DNA from: Peltaster fructicola
Lineage: Eukaryota; Ascomycota; Dothideomycetes
Assembly (NCBI GenBank): GCA_001592805.2
Contig: CP051143.1
Location: 1,178,001 to 1,242,000 of the forward strand
Direction of reading: 5' to 3'
DNA: 64,000 nt
Shown: in pieces, positions 21,383 to 31,098 of the stretch
Position numbering within the stretch: the first letter of the stretch is position 1
Layout of the letters: each line of letters begins with the position of its first letter
The notes under the pieces: model-generated
Told to the model about the DNA's origin: nothing
The model's input: only the letters and a program-made list of their open reading frames with translations
Database searches by the model: none
Program-made: the position numbers and the translations under genes

Positions 21383-22423
21383 ATGTCCTCTCTGTCTCGA
21401 ACATCAGCTCGTCTTTCAAGCATTACAGCTCAGATTACGAGGAACCTCACGACACACGCCAAGATGACAGACACGAGCAAGTACAAGTTCAATCACACTA
21501 TGCTGAGGGTGAAAGACCCGAAGCGCACAATTGCCTTCTACGAGCTACTCGGCATGAAGCAAGTGAACCAGCTCAGTCCAGATGATAGTTTCTCATTGTA
21601 CTTCCTGGCCTACGATCACGCTAAATCACCATCACATGGCAACCACTGGTCGGACCGTGAAGGTATAATCGAGCTCACACACAACCATGGCACAGAGAAC
21701 GACCCTAACTTCAAGGCACACAACGGCAACAGCGATCCCAAAGGATTTGGTCATGTGTGCATCAGCGTTGACAACATTCAAGCAGCATGTCAACGCATTG
21801 AGGATGCTGGATACAAGTTTCAAAAGACACTTTCCCAAGGCTCGATGCGCTCGATTGCCTTCGCTCTCGACCCTGATGAGTACTGGGTTGAGATCATCGG
21901 ACAGAAGCCCGTGCAGGAGACGGAAAATGTTAAGACGACAGATGTCTCAACTTACAGGATGAACCACACGATGTTGAGGGTGAAGTCGGCGGAGGAGTCG
22001 CTCAAGTTCTACAAGGACGTTATGGGGATGGATCTCAAGCGTACAAGTGAGAACAAGGATGCCAAGTTCAACCTGTACTTCCTCGGATATGGTCCTCCAG
22101 CACCAGAGAAGAGCTCGAACGGCGTCAACCCAACTGCAGACCGAGAGGGTCTTCTTGAGCTGACCTGGAACTACGGCACAGAGAAGGAGAGCGGCAAGGT
22201 TTATCATTCTGGAAACGAGGAGCCACAAGGTTTTGGCCATATTTGTGTCAGTGTTGACGACCTGCAGGCTGCTTGTGAGCGATTTGAGAAGCTTGGTGTC
22301 CAGTGGAAGAAACGATTGACCGATGGTCGCATGAAGAACGTGGCTTTTGTACTGGATCCAGATGGGTACTGGATTGAGGTCATTCAGAATGAGAAGTACA
22401 AGGATACTCCTGGCAAGTATTGA
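21383..22423 (+). CDS. GLO1: Lactoylglutathione lyase (glyoxalase I), two-domain type
   Basis: Glyoxalase I isomerises the methylglyoxal-glutathione hemithioacetal to S-lactoylglutathione. The single exon encodes 346 aa with two tandem glyoxalase/VOC domains (about residues 34-175 and 192-340), as in the yeast monomer. Each domain repeats the pattern (F/M)NHTMLRVK, EGxxELT(H/W)N(H/Y)GTE, (P/Q)GFGH(I/V)C(I/V)SVD and ALDPDEYWVEII / VLDPDGYWIEVI. A second in-frame ATG at residue 28 (MTDTSKYKF) begins the conserved core. The 27 residues before it are Ser/Arg/Thr-rich without acids, like a mitochondrial presequence, so two isoforms are possible. Confidence 0.95.
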   Translation: MSSLSRTSARLSSITAQITRNLTTHAKMTDTSKYKFNHTMLRVKDPKRTIAFYELLGMKQVNQLSPDDSFSLYFLAYDHAKSPSHGNHWSDREGIIELTHNHGTENDPNFKAHNGNSDPKGFGHVCISVDNIQAACQRIEDAGYKFQKTLSQGSMRSIAFALDPDEYWVEIIGQKPVQETENVKTTDVSTYRMNHTMLRVKSAEESLKFYKDVMGMDLKRTSENKDAKFNLYFLGYGPPAPEKSSNGVNPTADREGLLELTWNYGTEKESGKVYHSGNEEPQGFGHICVSVDDLQAACERFEKLGVQWKKRLTDGRMKNVAFVLDPDGYWIEVIQNEKYKDTPGKY

Positions 22424-22736
22424 TTGTGACCGCCAAGCACGACTGGAGGTGCATTGATAGATGTGCAAGCGGTAGCAGAGAGTAGATCACTAGCGGAGCT
22501 CATAGCAAATCGTTCTTGTAGTATATATTGCTGTCCACACAGATGAATGCCTCCTGCCAAGGTCAATATGAAGGACTCAAAGTATGCATCATGGGTGATC
22601 TGATCGCTTATCGCATTTGCGTCGGTTGAGTCTCTGGAGCGGCAAGCTCTTTGATTAACGTCGGCTTATTCACTCTGCACGAGAACGATACAACACTACA
22701 CTCCTCAGTGCGATATTACGGCATATACTGCACAGC
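22424..22736. other. Intergenic, GLO1 terminator and agmatinase promoter
   Basis: About 310 bp between two genes on the plus strand. Nothing coding was seen. Confidence 0.45.
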
Positions 22737-23989
22737 ATGAGACTGACACAGTTGCACACACTGCTATACGCTGTCTATGCGACAGCAGCAGAGCCACAGG
22801 AGATTAGACGATCGCAGAAAGAGCTCGACGAGAAATGGGGCAATGATGTATGAGCGATTCAGCCTCTAAGACGTGCACACACTTACTACCAGGCAGTGGG
22901 GATTCTCTGGCATTGCAACGTTCGCACATCTGCCACATACAAGATGTCTGCAAGATCCAGAGCAGGAATTTGATATAGCAATCCTTGGAGCACCATTCGA
23001 TACAGCAGTGACCTATCGACCCGGAGCTCGCTTCGGACCAAGAGCCATCAGAGCTGGCAGTCAGCGTATGACAGCCTTCCGAGGATACAATGCTCGAGCG
23101 AATCTAAACCCGTTCACGGCCTGGGCGAAAGTGATCGACTGTGGTGATATCCCTATCTCGCCGTTCGATAATGCACTCGCGCTCCGTCAAATGACCGAAG
23201 CATTCACCGATCTGTCACACTCGAAAGCACCACAAGATAATCGAGCATCTTCGATCAAGTATCGTAACAGGCCTAAACTCCTCACACTCGGTGGCGATCA
23301 CAGTATAGCTCTGCCTACGCTCAGAGCACTCCACAGCATCTATGGAGGTGTAGCAGTCGTGCACTTCGATGCTCACTTGGACACATGGTATGGCCAATCG
23401 GTAGCTTAGATGTAGCTGACATGACAGGCATCCTGCGAAGTATCCTTCGGCATGGATCGACCAGGACGATCCGACTCAGCAGTCATTCTTCACTCATGGC
23501 ACCATGTTCTGGCTTGCTCACAATGAATCGCTGATACTCAAAGACAAAAGCGTCCATGCCGGTTTGCGCACGAGACTGACCTCCATCGAGGACAACGAAG
23601 AAGACACTGCCCAAGGATGGCTTCGGATCACGACTGACGACATCGACGACTATGGAGCCGTAGGTATAGCCAAGCAGATCATGTCTCAGGTCGGTGATGC
23701 TCCTGTTTATCTCAGTCTTGACATTGATGTAATCGATCCTGGTCTTGCTCCGGCAACTGGAACGCCAGAACCAGGAGGGTGGTCCACGAGAGAAGTCATT
23801 CGTATTCTACGTCTGATAGAAGACCTGAATGTAGTTGGCGCTGACGTGGTCGAGGTATCGCCAGGCTATGACGGGCAGGGAGAAGTTACTTCTCTGGCTG
23901 CTGCTCAGATCGCTTTTGAGATCCTCACAAGTATGGTCAAGAAAGGTATTGCCGCAAAGACTGTCGAGGGTGCGAAGGATGAGCTGTAG
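22737..23989 (+). CDS. Secreted agmatinase-like ureohydrolase
   Basis: Ureohydrolases remove urea from guanidino substrates, here probably agmatine or a related compound. Three exons, 22737-22847, 22897-23387 and 23428-23989, keep phase and give 387 aa. The manganese ligands are all visible: GGDHSI, the HFDAHLD motif, and [32 protein letters not shown] and [20 protein letters not shown] are agmatinase-like. The N-terminus [20 protein letters not shown] resembles a signal peptide, so the enzyme may be secreted or vacuolar, as for several fungal members. Substrate cannot be fixed from sequence; guanidinobutyrase or proclavaminate-amidinohydrolase-like activity are alternatives. Confidence 0.9.
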
Positions 23990-24770
23990 TCGTAGCCTCA
24001 GTAGATGTATCAGAATCAACACGGTCTGTTGAGCGTGCTGCATGCATCACCCGCAGACAGGTAACTCGCTCGTCGATTTGTGTCACATTCTGTCCAGTAA
24101 TGCCGTGAGATGACGAAAAGACCTTGACATCCTAGCGCTGGTCAGGTCTGCGTCTGTGAGAATGTGCTCGACATGTTAGAGAGCTTTTACGACAATAAAT
24201 CGTCCCGTCATTTCTTCGCCTGTCGCAGTGATGTACCAGTAGTCGCCTTCAAGAGCGAGCTTGACGCAATGCGGAGCAGTGCACGATGATAGTCACCTTC
24301 CCCTTGCACTTGGACATGGAGCGGTGATCGGGGAGCTTGACACAACGGAGAGCCGCCAGCCTTCCTGCTGCGTTGTGCGATGTAGGGTCAACTCTGCCTT
24401 GCCAGCTGGGTCCCAGTGCTGCTCCACGCTAGTCTCAGGCTTGTGTGGATCTTGTCGTAGTCCCACCTAGCAAATCCTCGCCCAGCAGAGCCGCTGTGAG
24501 GCCCTTGTGACTAGATGGACGATTTCGCTGTGAATATCGGTCATATGTGACTTCAGTGATTCGCCAGAGCGTCTGTCCGTCTCTTAGAGGAGGGCAGATC
24601 GAGAGGATAGTGCCTCCGTAGCCTAGGAGAGGTCCGATGGCCCCCACACGGCCGGGACAACCTCCTGGGTCCCCATTGCGCCGGAACTCGCCCTGAGCTC
24701 AGTTTTCGAGCTACCGGTTCGCAAAGACCAGCATTCTTGAGCGCCGACGCAGCTCTACAAGCATCAAGCC
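23990..24770. other. Intergenic region between the agmatinase-like gene and tRNA-Glu
   Basis: About 780 bp with only short open stretches. A 5S rRNA or second tRNA was looked for by eye and not seen. It includes the agmatinase 3' UTR and the upstream flank of the tRNA. Confidence 0.45.
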
Positions 24771-24903
24771 TCCGATATGGTCTAGTGGCTAGGATTTCTG
24801 TTAGTTCCTTCCTCGTCTGTTGCAAAGACCCATTCACTAACAATCATCAGCGCTCTCATTATAAAGTGCCGAGGAGGCCGGGGTTCAATTCCCCGTGTCG
24901 GAA
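24771..24903 (+). tRNA. tRNA-Glu(CUC) gene with two interruptions
   Basis: The 5' part (acceptor TCCGATA, D-arm GTCTAGTGGCTAGGA) is a classic eukaryotic tRNA-Glu start. The 3' part has T-stem CGGGG/CCCCG around TTCAATT, acceptor TGTCGGA and discriminator A. The A box (TGGTCTAGTGG) and B box (GGTTCAATTCC) are intact. Removing 24800-24850 and 24859-24868 gives a perfect cloverleaf: anticodon stem TCTCG/CGAGG and loop CTCTCAC with anticodon CUC. The second insert (10 nt) sits at the usual position after base 37. The first (51 nt) splits the 5' strand of the anticodon stem, which is not a site known for the tRNA splicing endonuclease. A TTTT pol III stop lies at 24932-24935. It may be functional or a pseudogene. 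Confidence 0.8.
24800..24850 (+). other. Spliceosomal-type intron-like insert inside tRNA-Glu
   Basis: The 51-nt insert starts GTTAGT, holds CACTAAC 11-17 nt before its end and finishes CAG, exactly the signals and size of the mRNA introns elsewhere in this window. It lies between bases 29 and 30 of the tRNA. The canonical anticodon-loop intron would be the separate 10-nt TTATAAAGTG at 24859-24868. Confidence 0.6.
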
Positions 24904-25766
24904 TCTTTGCTCTGGGACCTCCAGAAGTATCTTTTGTCGTTGGGGGTGTCTCCCGAGCGTTCTATAGCTTTTGGAAGATTTGGGTAAATCGTAGCAGAAT
25001 TCGATATTCTGGTCCGTGCGGGGCCCGACAGCAGTCCTAGGACATTGCAGAGCCTCGAGAGTAGCCCGGAGACGTTGCGGAACACCAGTAGAGTCTATAA
25101 GTCGTTCATGAGACAAGATAGAGCACAAAGAGTCGAGCTGGGCCTCAGCCAGCATTGACAGCGTATCCTGGAAATATTGCAGTGTTTCGTAGGTCGAGAC
25201 GCTCCAGCAATGAGCCTACTTCGTGCCCTGTAACTTGTGACCATCAATGGTGGTTGTGAGTACCAGATTTCGACCATGACCGAAGGACAAATCCGCGCCA
25301 AGACATCGTACAACACAGGAGACGATTGAGATGAAATAAAGACATGGAAATGGATACTCGACATGAAAGGAAACGTCTCTCCAGCATGGTGTGCACCAAT
25401 ACGCAGGACTTTGACTTGGTCAGACCAGAGACAAGTGTCTTGGTGAGCAGCATAGATGGTCGTGACCCGTAATGCTGTGAGAACGATTGCCCAGCGTGAA
25501 CGACCGACGACTCAGATCAAGCTTCTTGTGACTACTGAACGAGATTGCAAGCATTTGGACGCATCAATGGGTTGTGTATCGAGTATATGAGCCCTCGCAA
25601 GCAGACCGCTGCAGAGCCTCATCAAAGTCAACACACGACGTCGGCTTTAGCGTGCCTTCCATGCGATTAGAACTTCTACTTACACAACGAACTGACAACC
25701 ACACGCGATGCACTGACAACGTCACCTCATAGCTCAGACGAGCGCTCGATCCTACATGAACACAAC
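24904..25766. other. Intergenic region downstream of tRNA-Glu
   Basis: About 860 bp. Apart from the pol III T-run at 24932-24935, nothing is recognisable. Small open stretches on the minus strand lack coding character. Confidence 0.45.
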
Positions 25767-28700
25767 ATGGCACGAGATGGCGCAGTCGATACAGCTCAAG
25801 CGCACAGCGTCTTCGTTCGCCTTGTTCTCCCGCCATACACCATCCACTTCAAATCGCCCACATACATGAAAGAGTCGACGCTAGAGCTTCTCGATGGCAG
25901 GGTATGCAAGGAAGTACTCAAGAGCTCGGCGTCGAGCTCTGAGGTGCGAGAAGCAATCGGATCAAATCCAAAATACTGGTCAGAAATCGTCACATTACTC
26001 AGAGCTGCCGTGATCAGTCTTGAGAGGCGAAGCTTCCAAATATGGGACCCTTCTGGAGCAGACTACGAAAGTACGAGCGGTGCGCTCATCGCAAGTAACT
26101 ATCCTGGGCTCTGGAAAGACCTGGAGCGACTGAACAACCTTGTCTCGATCAGCAGAAACGTCCTCACTGCTGGCGTACATGTGCAGGACCTCGCGGCCGA
26201 ACATGCAGTCGAGCTGGAGATATTCAAGCTCATCAACTGCGCAGTAAGAGTGACAGCGAGAGGATACGATGGAGAGGCGGGCACAGGAGAGGAAGAAAAG
26301 TGGCAGTATATCGTCAACAATTACAAGAAGCTGCTCATCACAAGCTTACAGTTCTTGAACAACCTCGTCGCTCAGAACGAAAGACGCAAGCTAATGCTAT
26401 GGGTCAATCTCTTCGATAGCACATCAGATGCGCTTCTGAATCAAGACGACAACTCAGGACAAGTCAATGTGCCTGCAAGACTTCTGAAGGAGCCGGTAGT
26501 ACCAATAGGCAAGGAGGATCTATTGCTGGCCTATGGCGAATATGAAGACCAGAAGCTCGATCTCGAAGGAGCGATACCTCTGTTTGACGACATCCCATTC
26601 CAGCCTTTGCCAAAGGAGGCACTTCGTGGCAAACCCACATACGCACCTAATGGCTATGTCCTCTTTGCGAAGAACACCAAGGATCTGACCATGGACGACT
26701 ACCGTATAGCACACGAACGCGATGCGACAATAGGAGAGCTGCATCTCGATGTTCCTCGACGATGGGCAGAATTGAACGACTCTGATCATGCTTACTGGCA
26801 GAAGAAGTGGGAAGCTATGGATAAGAAGTACCACAACGACGTGGCTATGTATGAGACGAGGCTGGCGCTCATGGAAGGTGGTCAGGTCACAAGCAACGGC
26901 ACACTAGAAGATGATCAGAAGATTGTGAAGCATCTCTTCAAGCTGGAGGACGACCTGCACGTACGGTTCGATGCTGAGCTGCAAACTAAGTCATCAGAGC
27001 CAGCGCTACATCGTGGCACCAGCGTACGCGACAAGAACGAGGCTCCCTCAGACATGATCGACTCCGACAGCATGAAGATGCTCTTCACAGCTGAAGCTGG
27101 CACGAAGATTCTCGAATCTGGCAAAGCGGAGCTCATGAAGCGTCTCGAAGGGTATGAGAAGCCAGAAGAAGCACTTGACACCGACCACGAGTATCATGAA
27201 GAGCCACCACCCCTCGTACGACGAGCATCAGCACCGGAAGGCTTCCCAGCAGAATATAGAGATCCAAATGCGGAGGCGTGGTCAGTCGCCAGCGAAGAGC
27301 CTCGACCAGGCTCAGAGGAGCCCGAAGAGGATGACTATCCCGGCTCCACAGAAGACGGCAGAGGTTTGCTCACGGATGTGCCACTCATCCTTGGTCCTAG
27401 CGAGATCGAGGTCCTTCCAATGATTGTGATGAGTGGCATTGTTGCACCGCCAGCTCAACTTCTGCAATGCAAGACAACAGCAGAGCGCAATGCATTGATC
27501 AACATGCACACAGTCCGTTGCCACTTGCTATTCGCACAAGACAATGGTCGAAACCTCCTGCGTGAGCTCCTCATCTTCGTTGCAGCATGGGATCTGCGGG
27601 AGGAGGAGCTTTACTTCAAGTTTATGGTCAAGATCATGGAAGCAATACTTCAGAATGGTCTGATGCCATACGCATATCACGCCTTTCGCGATCGAAGTCG
27701 GAGCAAGGACATCATATCACCAGCACAAGCAGTAATCATGAAACTGCTTACGAACATCTTCAGAGCTAGGAGTGAAGCCAACAAGGCTTCCGCATCACCA
27801 AACACAGCCTCACCACGACCTACTGCCAAGCCCGCAGCAGGTCAAATAAGTCACAGTCTGTTGCCAAGCACTCCTCAAAGGGTAGATGTGCACATACTCA
27901 ACTACATCTTCACGGAATTCCGACAGCACATCATACCACAGACCTGTGCGCTGATATTCCTCCAAGGACAGATTCACCTGGGACGAGCGTCGCCTGAAGA
28001 CTTCCCACTGAACCTGTGGGACATGGAACGGATGTACGAAGGCGTCTATCAATACCTCGAGTTCTTCGCAGTCTTGACAGAAGAGGGTTTTTGGAAAGGC
28101 GTGCTTGGCGGCTGGCAGATCGCAAGCGAGCTTGTGACACTCCTAAGAGAGCTCGAAGGCGGCATACCCAAGATGCAGATCCATGTCGAGAGAGCTCCAC
28201 GACCAGCACCAGACAGACAGCTGTCGATGCCAAATCTGCCATCGAACCAAATACGAGCAAGCTCAGCTGATGCTCGTGTACCAACAAACACCGTTGGACC
28301 AAAACTTCAAGCAACCACAACCTGTACAGCAAGGCGCCATCTTCGAAGCCGAGACACCGCTTGCATACCCAGAAGATGCACAGGACGAGCCATCAGATTT
28401 CGAATGGCGTAATCTTAAGAAGCTTACTGTACTTGTACTCTCCTCGCTGATCTGGAAGAATCAGCTGGTGCAAGACCAAGTACGAACATATGGCGGCCTC
28501 GAAGCTCTTGTAGCGTGCTGCAAGCAAGATGAGCACAACCCATACATACGAGAGCACGCTATCATGTGTCTACGCTTCGCTGTCGAGGACAACAATGCCA
28601 ACGCCACAGTCATTAGGAAAATGGCAGCTCAAGGCGAACGTCGTGGTCGTCAGCGGCAAGGCGAGTACGACGTTACTACATATGATGTTCCTCGAGAAGT

Positions 28701-28974
28701 CCTTGATGCTAATGGCTACGAGACGTTTATGGACGGCAAAGGACAAATCGGACTGCGCAGAAAGGAGCCACAACTGCCAACAGTGCCTACACTCGGCTCA
28801 TCACAAGTCGCAGCTCGTCAGCTGCTACCGCCGATGCAAGCTGCTGCTGGCATGGCCAAGCTTACACCGGAAAAAGCAGCCGAGTTGATGCAGAATGCGT
28901 TGAAAGAGTTACCACTCGGTATGGGTGCCAGCCTGGCTAAGGGTTTAGAGGGACTCATGAAAGGAGAAAAGTGA
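25767..28974 (+). CDS. Ataxin-10/Ctr86 domain protein
   Basis: Product of about 1,050 aa, mostly helical and armadillo-like. The C-terminal section (LTVLVLSSLIWKNQLVQDQV, then YIREHAIMCLRFAVEDNNAN) is the ataxin-10 domain, known in yeast as Ctr86. The middle holds acidic, disordered segments (SEEPEEDDYPGS). The frame changes near 28.28-28.33 kb. An intron at 28278-28329 (GTACCA..TACAG) restores phase, joining SSADAR to QGAIFEAETP, but it lacks a clear branch site. A simple frame error is the alternative, because the downstream frame is open and protein-like before the acceptor. Family function is unclear (cytokinesis and neuronal roles for ataxin-10 in animals). Confidence 0.85.
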
Positions 28975-29106
28975 CGAAATGGACGCCCTTCCTCAACGAA
29001 GAACGCACAAGAAAAGTGAATGATCAGCACAATCGGAGTTTGCATAGATGATACCCTGTACACTACTTTGATATCAAGCACCATGATGGTCGGTCTTGCA
29101 TAATAT

Positions 29107-29748
29107 TTACAAGCTTCCTGGTCTCTTCCTGTCTCCCAACGTCGTCTTATCCACCGCAGAATCATCCTCTGAGAACTTCAAGCTCACACTGTTGACGCAG
29201 TGTCTGATTCCACCTGGAGCACTTGGCTCGCCTCGGAAGATATGACCTAAGTGTCCACCACAGTTCGAGCAAACGATCTCTGTCCTCCTCATACCCAGGC
29301 TGGTGTCGTCATGCTCCGTTACTGCACCGGGCACGGTTCTGAAGAATGCTGGCCATCCACATCCTGACTGGAACTTATCGTCGGCCATGTACAGCGGTGC
29401 GTCGCAAGCTACGCAGTTGTACACGCCTGAGTCTGCTTGGTGCTTGTAGTACTTGCCAGAACCTGGATACTCAGTACCTTTCTCTCGGACGATTCGGAAC
29501 TGCTCTGGGCTCAGCTGTGCTTGCCACTCGCCATCGGTCTTCTTGACCGGGTAGTTGGTGTTGTCCATCTTGTTCGAAGAGCTTGAGAAGAGGGCACCAA
29601 GGAATGGAATTGGCATGGAAGCACGGAGTGCGATAGGTTGTCTTGCGAGGTGTCCTCGTACAGCTGCGAAAGGTTGGACGCGGTATAGTGTTGCGTTGCT
29701 GAAGGCGAAGACTGTCTTGAGCAGTGTCGGAAAGGACGGTACACGCAT
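29107..29748 (-). CDS. Peptide-methionine (R)-S-oxide reductase MsrB
   Basis: MsrB reduces the R-epimer of methionine sulfoxide in proteins. The chosen start at 29748 gives about 213 aa, with an Arg/Phe/Ala-rich N-terminus (MRVPSFPTLLKTVFAFSNAT) that fits a mitochondrial presequence. The catalytic core begins near NTNYPVKKTDGEWQAQLSPE. The four structural zinc cysteines form two CxxC pairs (CVAC and CSNC), the active-site region is GCGWPAFF, and the resolving/catalytic motif is RHCVNSVSLKF. The frame stays open to 30006 and would add a hydrophobic segment (FVQVVACILVVYILVW). I regard that extension as unlikely but not excluded. An internal Met before PIPFLGALF could give a cytosolic form. Confidence 0.9.
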   Translation of the reverse strand: MRVPSFPTLLKTVFAFSNATLYRVQPFAAVRGHLARQPIALRASMPIPFLGALFSSSSNKMDNTNYPVKKTDGEWQAQLSPEQFRIVREKGTEYPGSGKYYKHQADSGVYNCVACDAPLYMADDKFQSGCGWPAFFRTVPGAVTEHDDTSLGMRRTEIVCSNCGGHLGHIFRGEPSAPGGIRHCVNSVSLKFSEDDSAVDKTTLGDRKRPGSL

Positions 29749-30576
29749 AGGAAGAGATAAGTGAGCGCGTGAGGTTATACTTATGTAGTCGCTCGGCTCG
29801 GTCGCAGGCGAACACGTCTGTATATCGTTTGGAATCAGTGGCTTCTGTAGCTCGTCGCCACTGCTTAGAAGCTTCGATCTCTCTGCATCGACGTCATGGA
29901 GAGGAGGTTGATGCCAGACTAGAATGTACACAACCAGTATGCAAGCCACGACCTGGACAAAGTGCTGATAGTTATTTGAGATTGTCATACGAGAGGACGT
30001 GGTCAATTGTTTCTAGAGCCAAAATCGAAGCTATGCAACAACCTTTCGATAATCAGTCTTGTCCTATCGCTTGATGAGTATTGCTATCAACCTCTTGCTT
30101 TGCCTCACAGGATTCCCAGGCCTGCTTGCAAAGTACACACAGCCAACGCTTGATCATCATATGCGATGCCTTATCTCGCTTAGACGTCCATCTGAAAACA
30201 AGATCAGATTGACATCTCACAGACCACTCGTCGTTCCGCTTCTGTCTTTGCAGTGCTGGCAAGGTGGTGTGAATGGATTGAAGCCAAGTGTGCTACTGGG
30301 ATTGCATGTTGATGAATGCAGGTGTGTACGGATCGCATGCGGCGTGTCTTTGCCTCTGCTAGTAGCAAAACATTGTGACGATGAGGCTGATGTGAAGTAA
30401 GACAATTCTATTGCTCAATGCTATGCACGCTCGGATATAAAGTACACAGTCCCTAGATACAACAACAAGCAAGCCCGTCTCGAATGCACACAGTTGCTTT
30501 GGATGAGATGCTCAGATGCACAGCAGGGTAATGCATGCTGCGTGTCTGCGCCGGTCGGACGAGTTTCTTCGATCAC
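29749..30576. other. Intergenic region between MsrB and the Cys-rich gene
   Basis: About 830 bp. It includes the open extension of the MsrB frame and the 3' flank of the Cys-rich gene at 30577. No independent gene is supported. Confidence 0.4.
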
Positions 30577-31098
30577 TCAAAGCATCATGCCTGCAAGGAC
30601 ACTAACCAACATCATTGAAGTGATAACGATCTCTGTCTTGCCCATGCTTCGTGGTCGCGTGCTCGAGTTTGCTTTCGTTGTCGGTGATGCAGTTGCAGAA
30701 GCTGTAGATGAGCTGCTCGTCGTCGATTCAGGGTCGTAAGAGCCGCCAGCCCAGCCGGCATACTCGATACCTGGGAGATTCTGGCCATTGGACTTGTAGC
30801 AATTGACCAATTCCTTGGTCTCGTTCTTTGTTACTATCCTGCCAAGGTCGCAATAAGCGGTGCAGGTTACAAAGCCCTGCTGTATGAGGATTGGAAGTGT
30901 CTTGCAGCATTTAGTGACGTATGGCCAAGTGACGTTGTTGACAGGCCATATCTCCACTCCACCAGTACCCTTCCAGGTCTCTACGGTAGCACCACCACAT
31001 GTCAACGGTGTAGGCAAGACGCCATTAGTGACTGTCCACGAGGCTGCCGTCAACGTAGCCGACGCAGATGCTGAGGTGACGGAAGTGACAAGCGACAT
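30577..31098 (-). CDS. Small cysteine-rich protein with hydrophobic tail (paralogue A)
   Basis: The start at 31098 (MSLVTSVTSASASATLTAAS) gives 173 aa; an upstream ATG at 31197 is possible. There is no good N-terminal signal peptide. A six-cysteine core contains CC-x13-C-x3-C-x16-C followed by N-x-PGI. Then come a Ser/Thr-rich section, STRPRSMGK and a C-terminal hydrophobic stretch (TEIVITSMMLVSVLAGMML) ending at the stop. The same order and cysteine pattern occur in the divergent gene at 32694, so the two are a duplicated pair. The tail could be a GPI signal or a tail anchor. I do not recognise a named family. Confidence 0.75.
   Translation of the reverse strand: MSLVTSVTSASASATLTAASWTVTNGVLPTPLTCGGATVETWKGTGGVEIWPVNNVTWPYVTKCCKTLPILIQQGFVTCTAYCDLGRIVTKNETKELVNCYKSNGQNLPGIEYAGWAGGSYDPESTTSSSSTASATASPTTKANSSTRPRSMGKTEIVITSMMLVSVLAGMML

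Noticed and set aside
24435-24700. 5S rRNA or second tRNA near the tRNA-Glu gene
   Set aside because: No 5S-like start, internal control boxes or cloverleaf could be found by eye.
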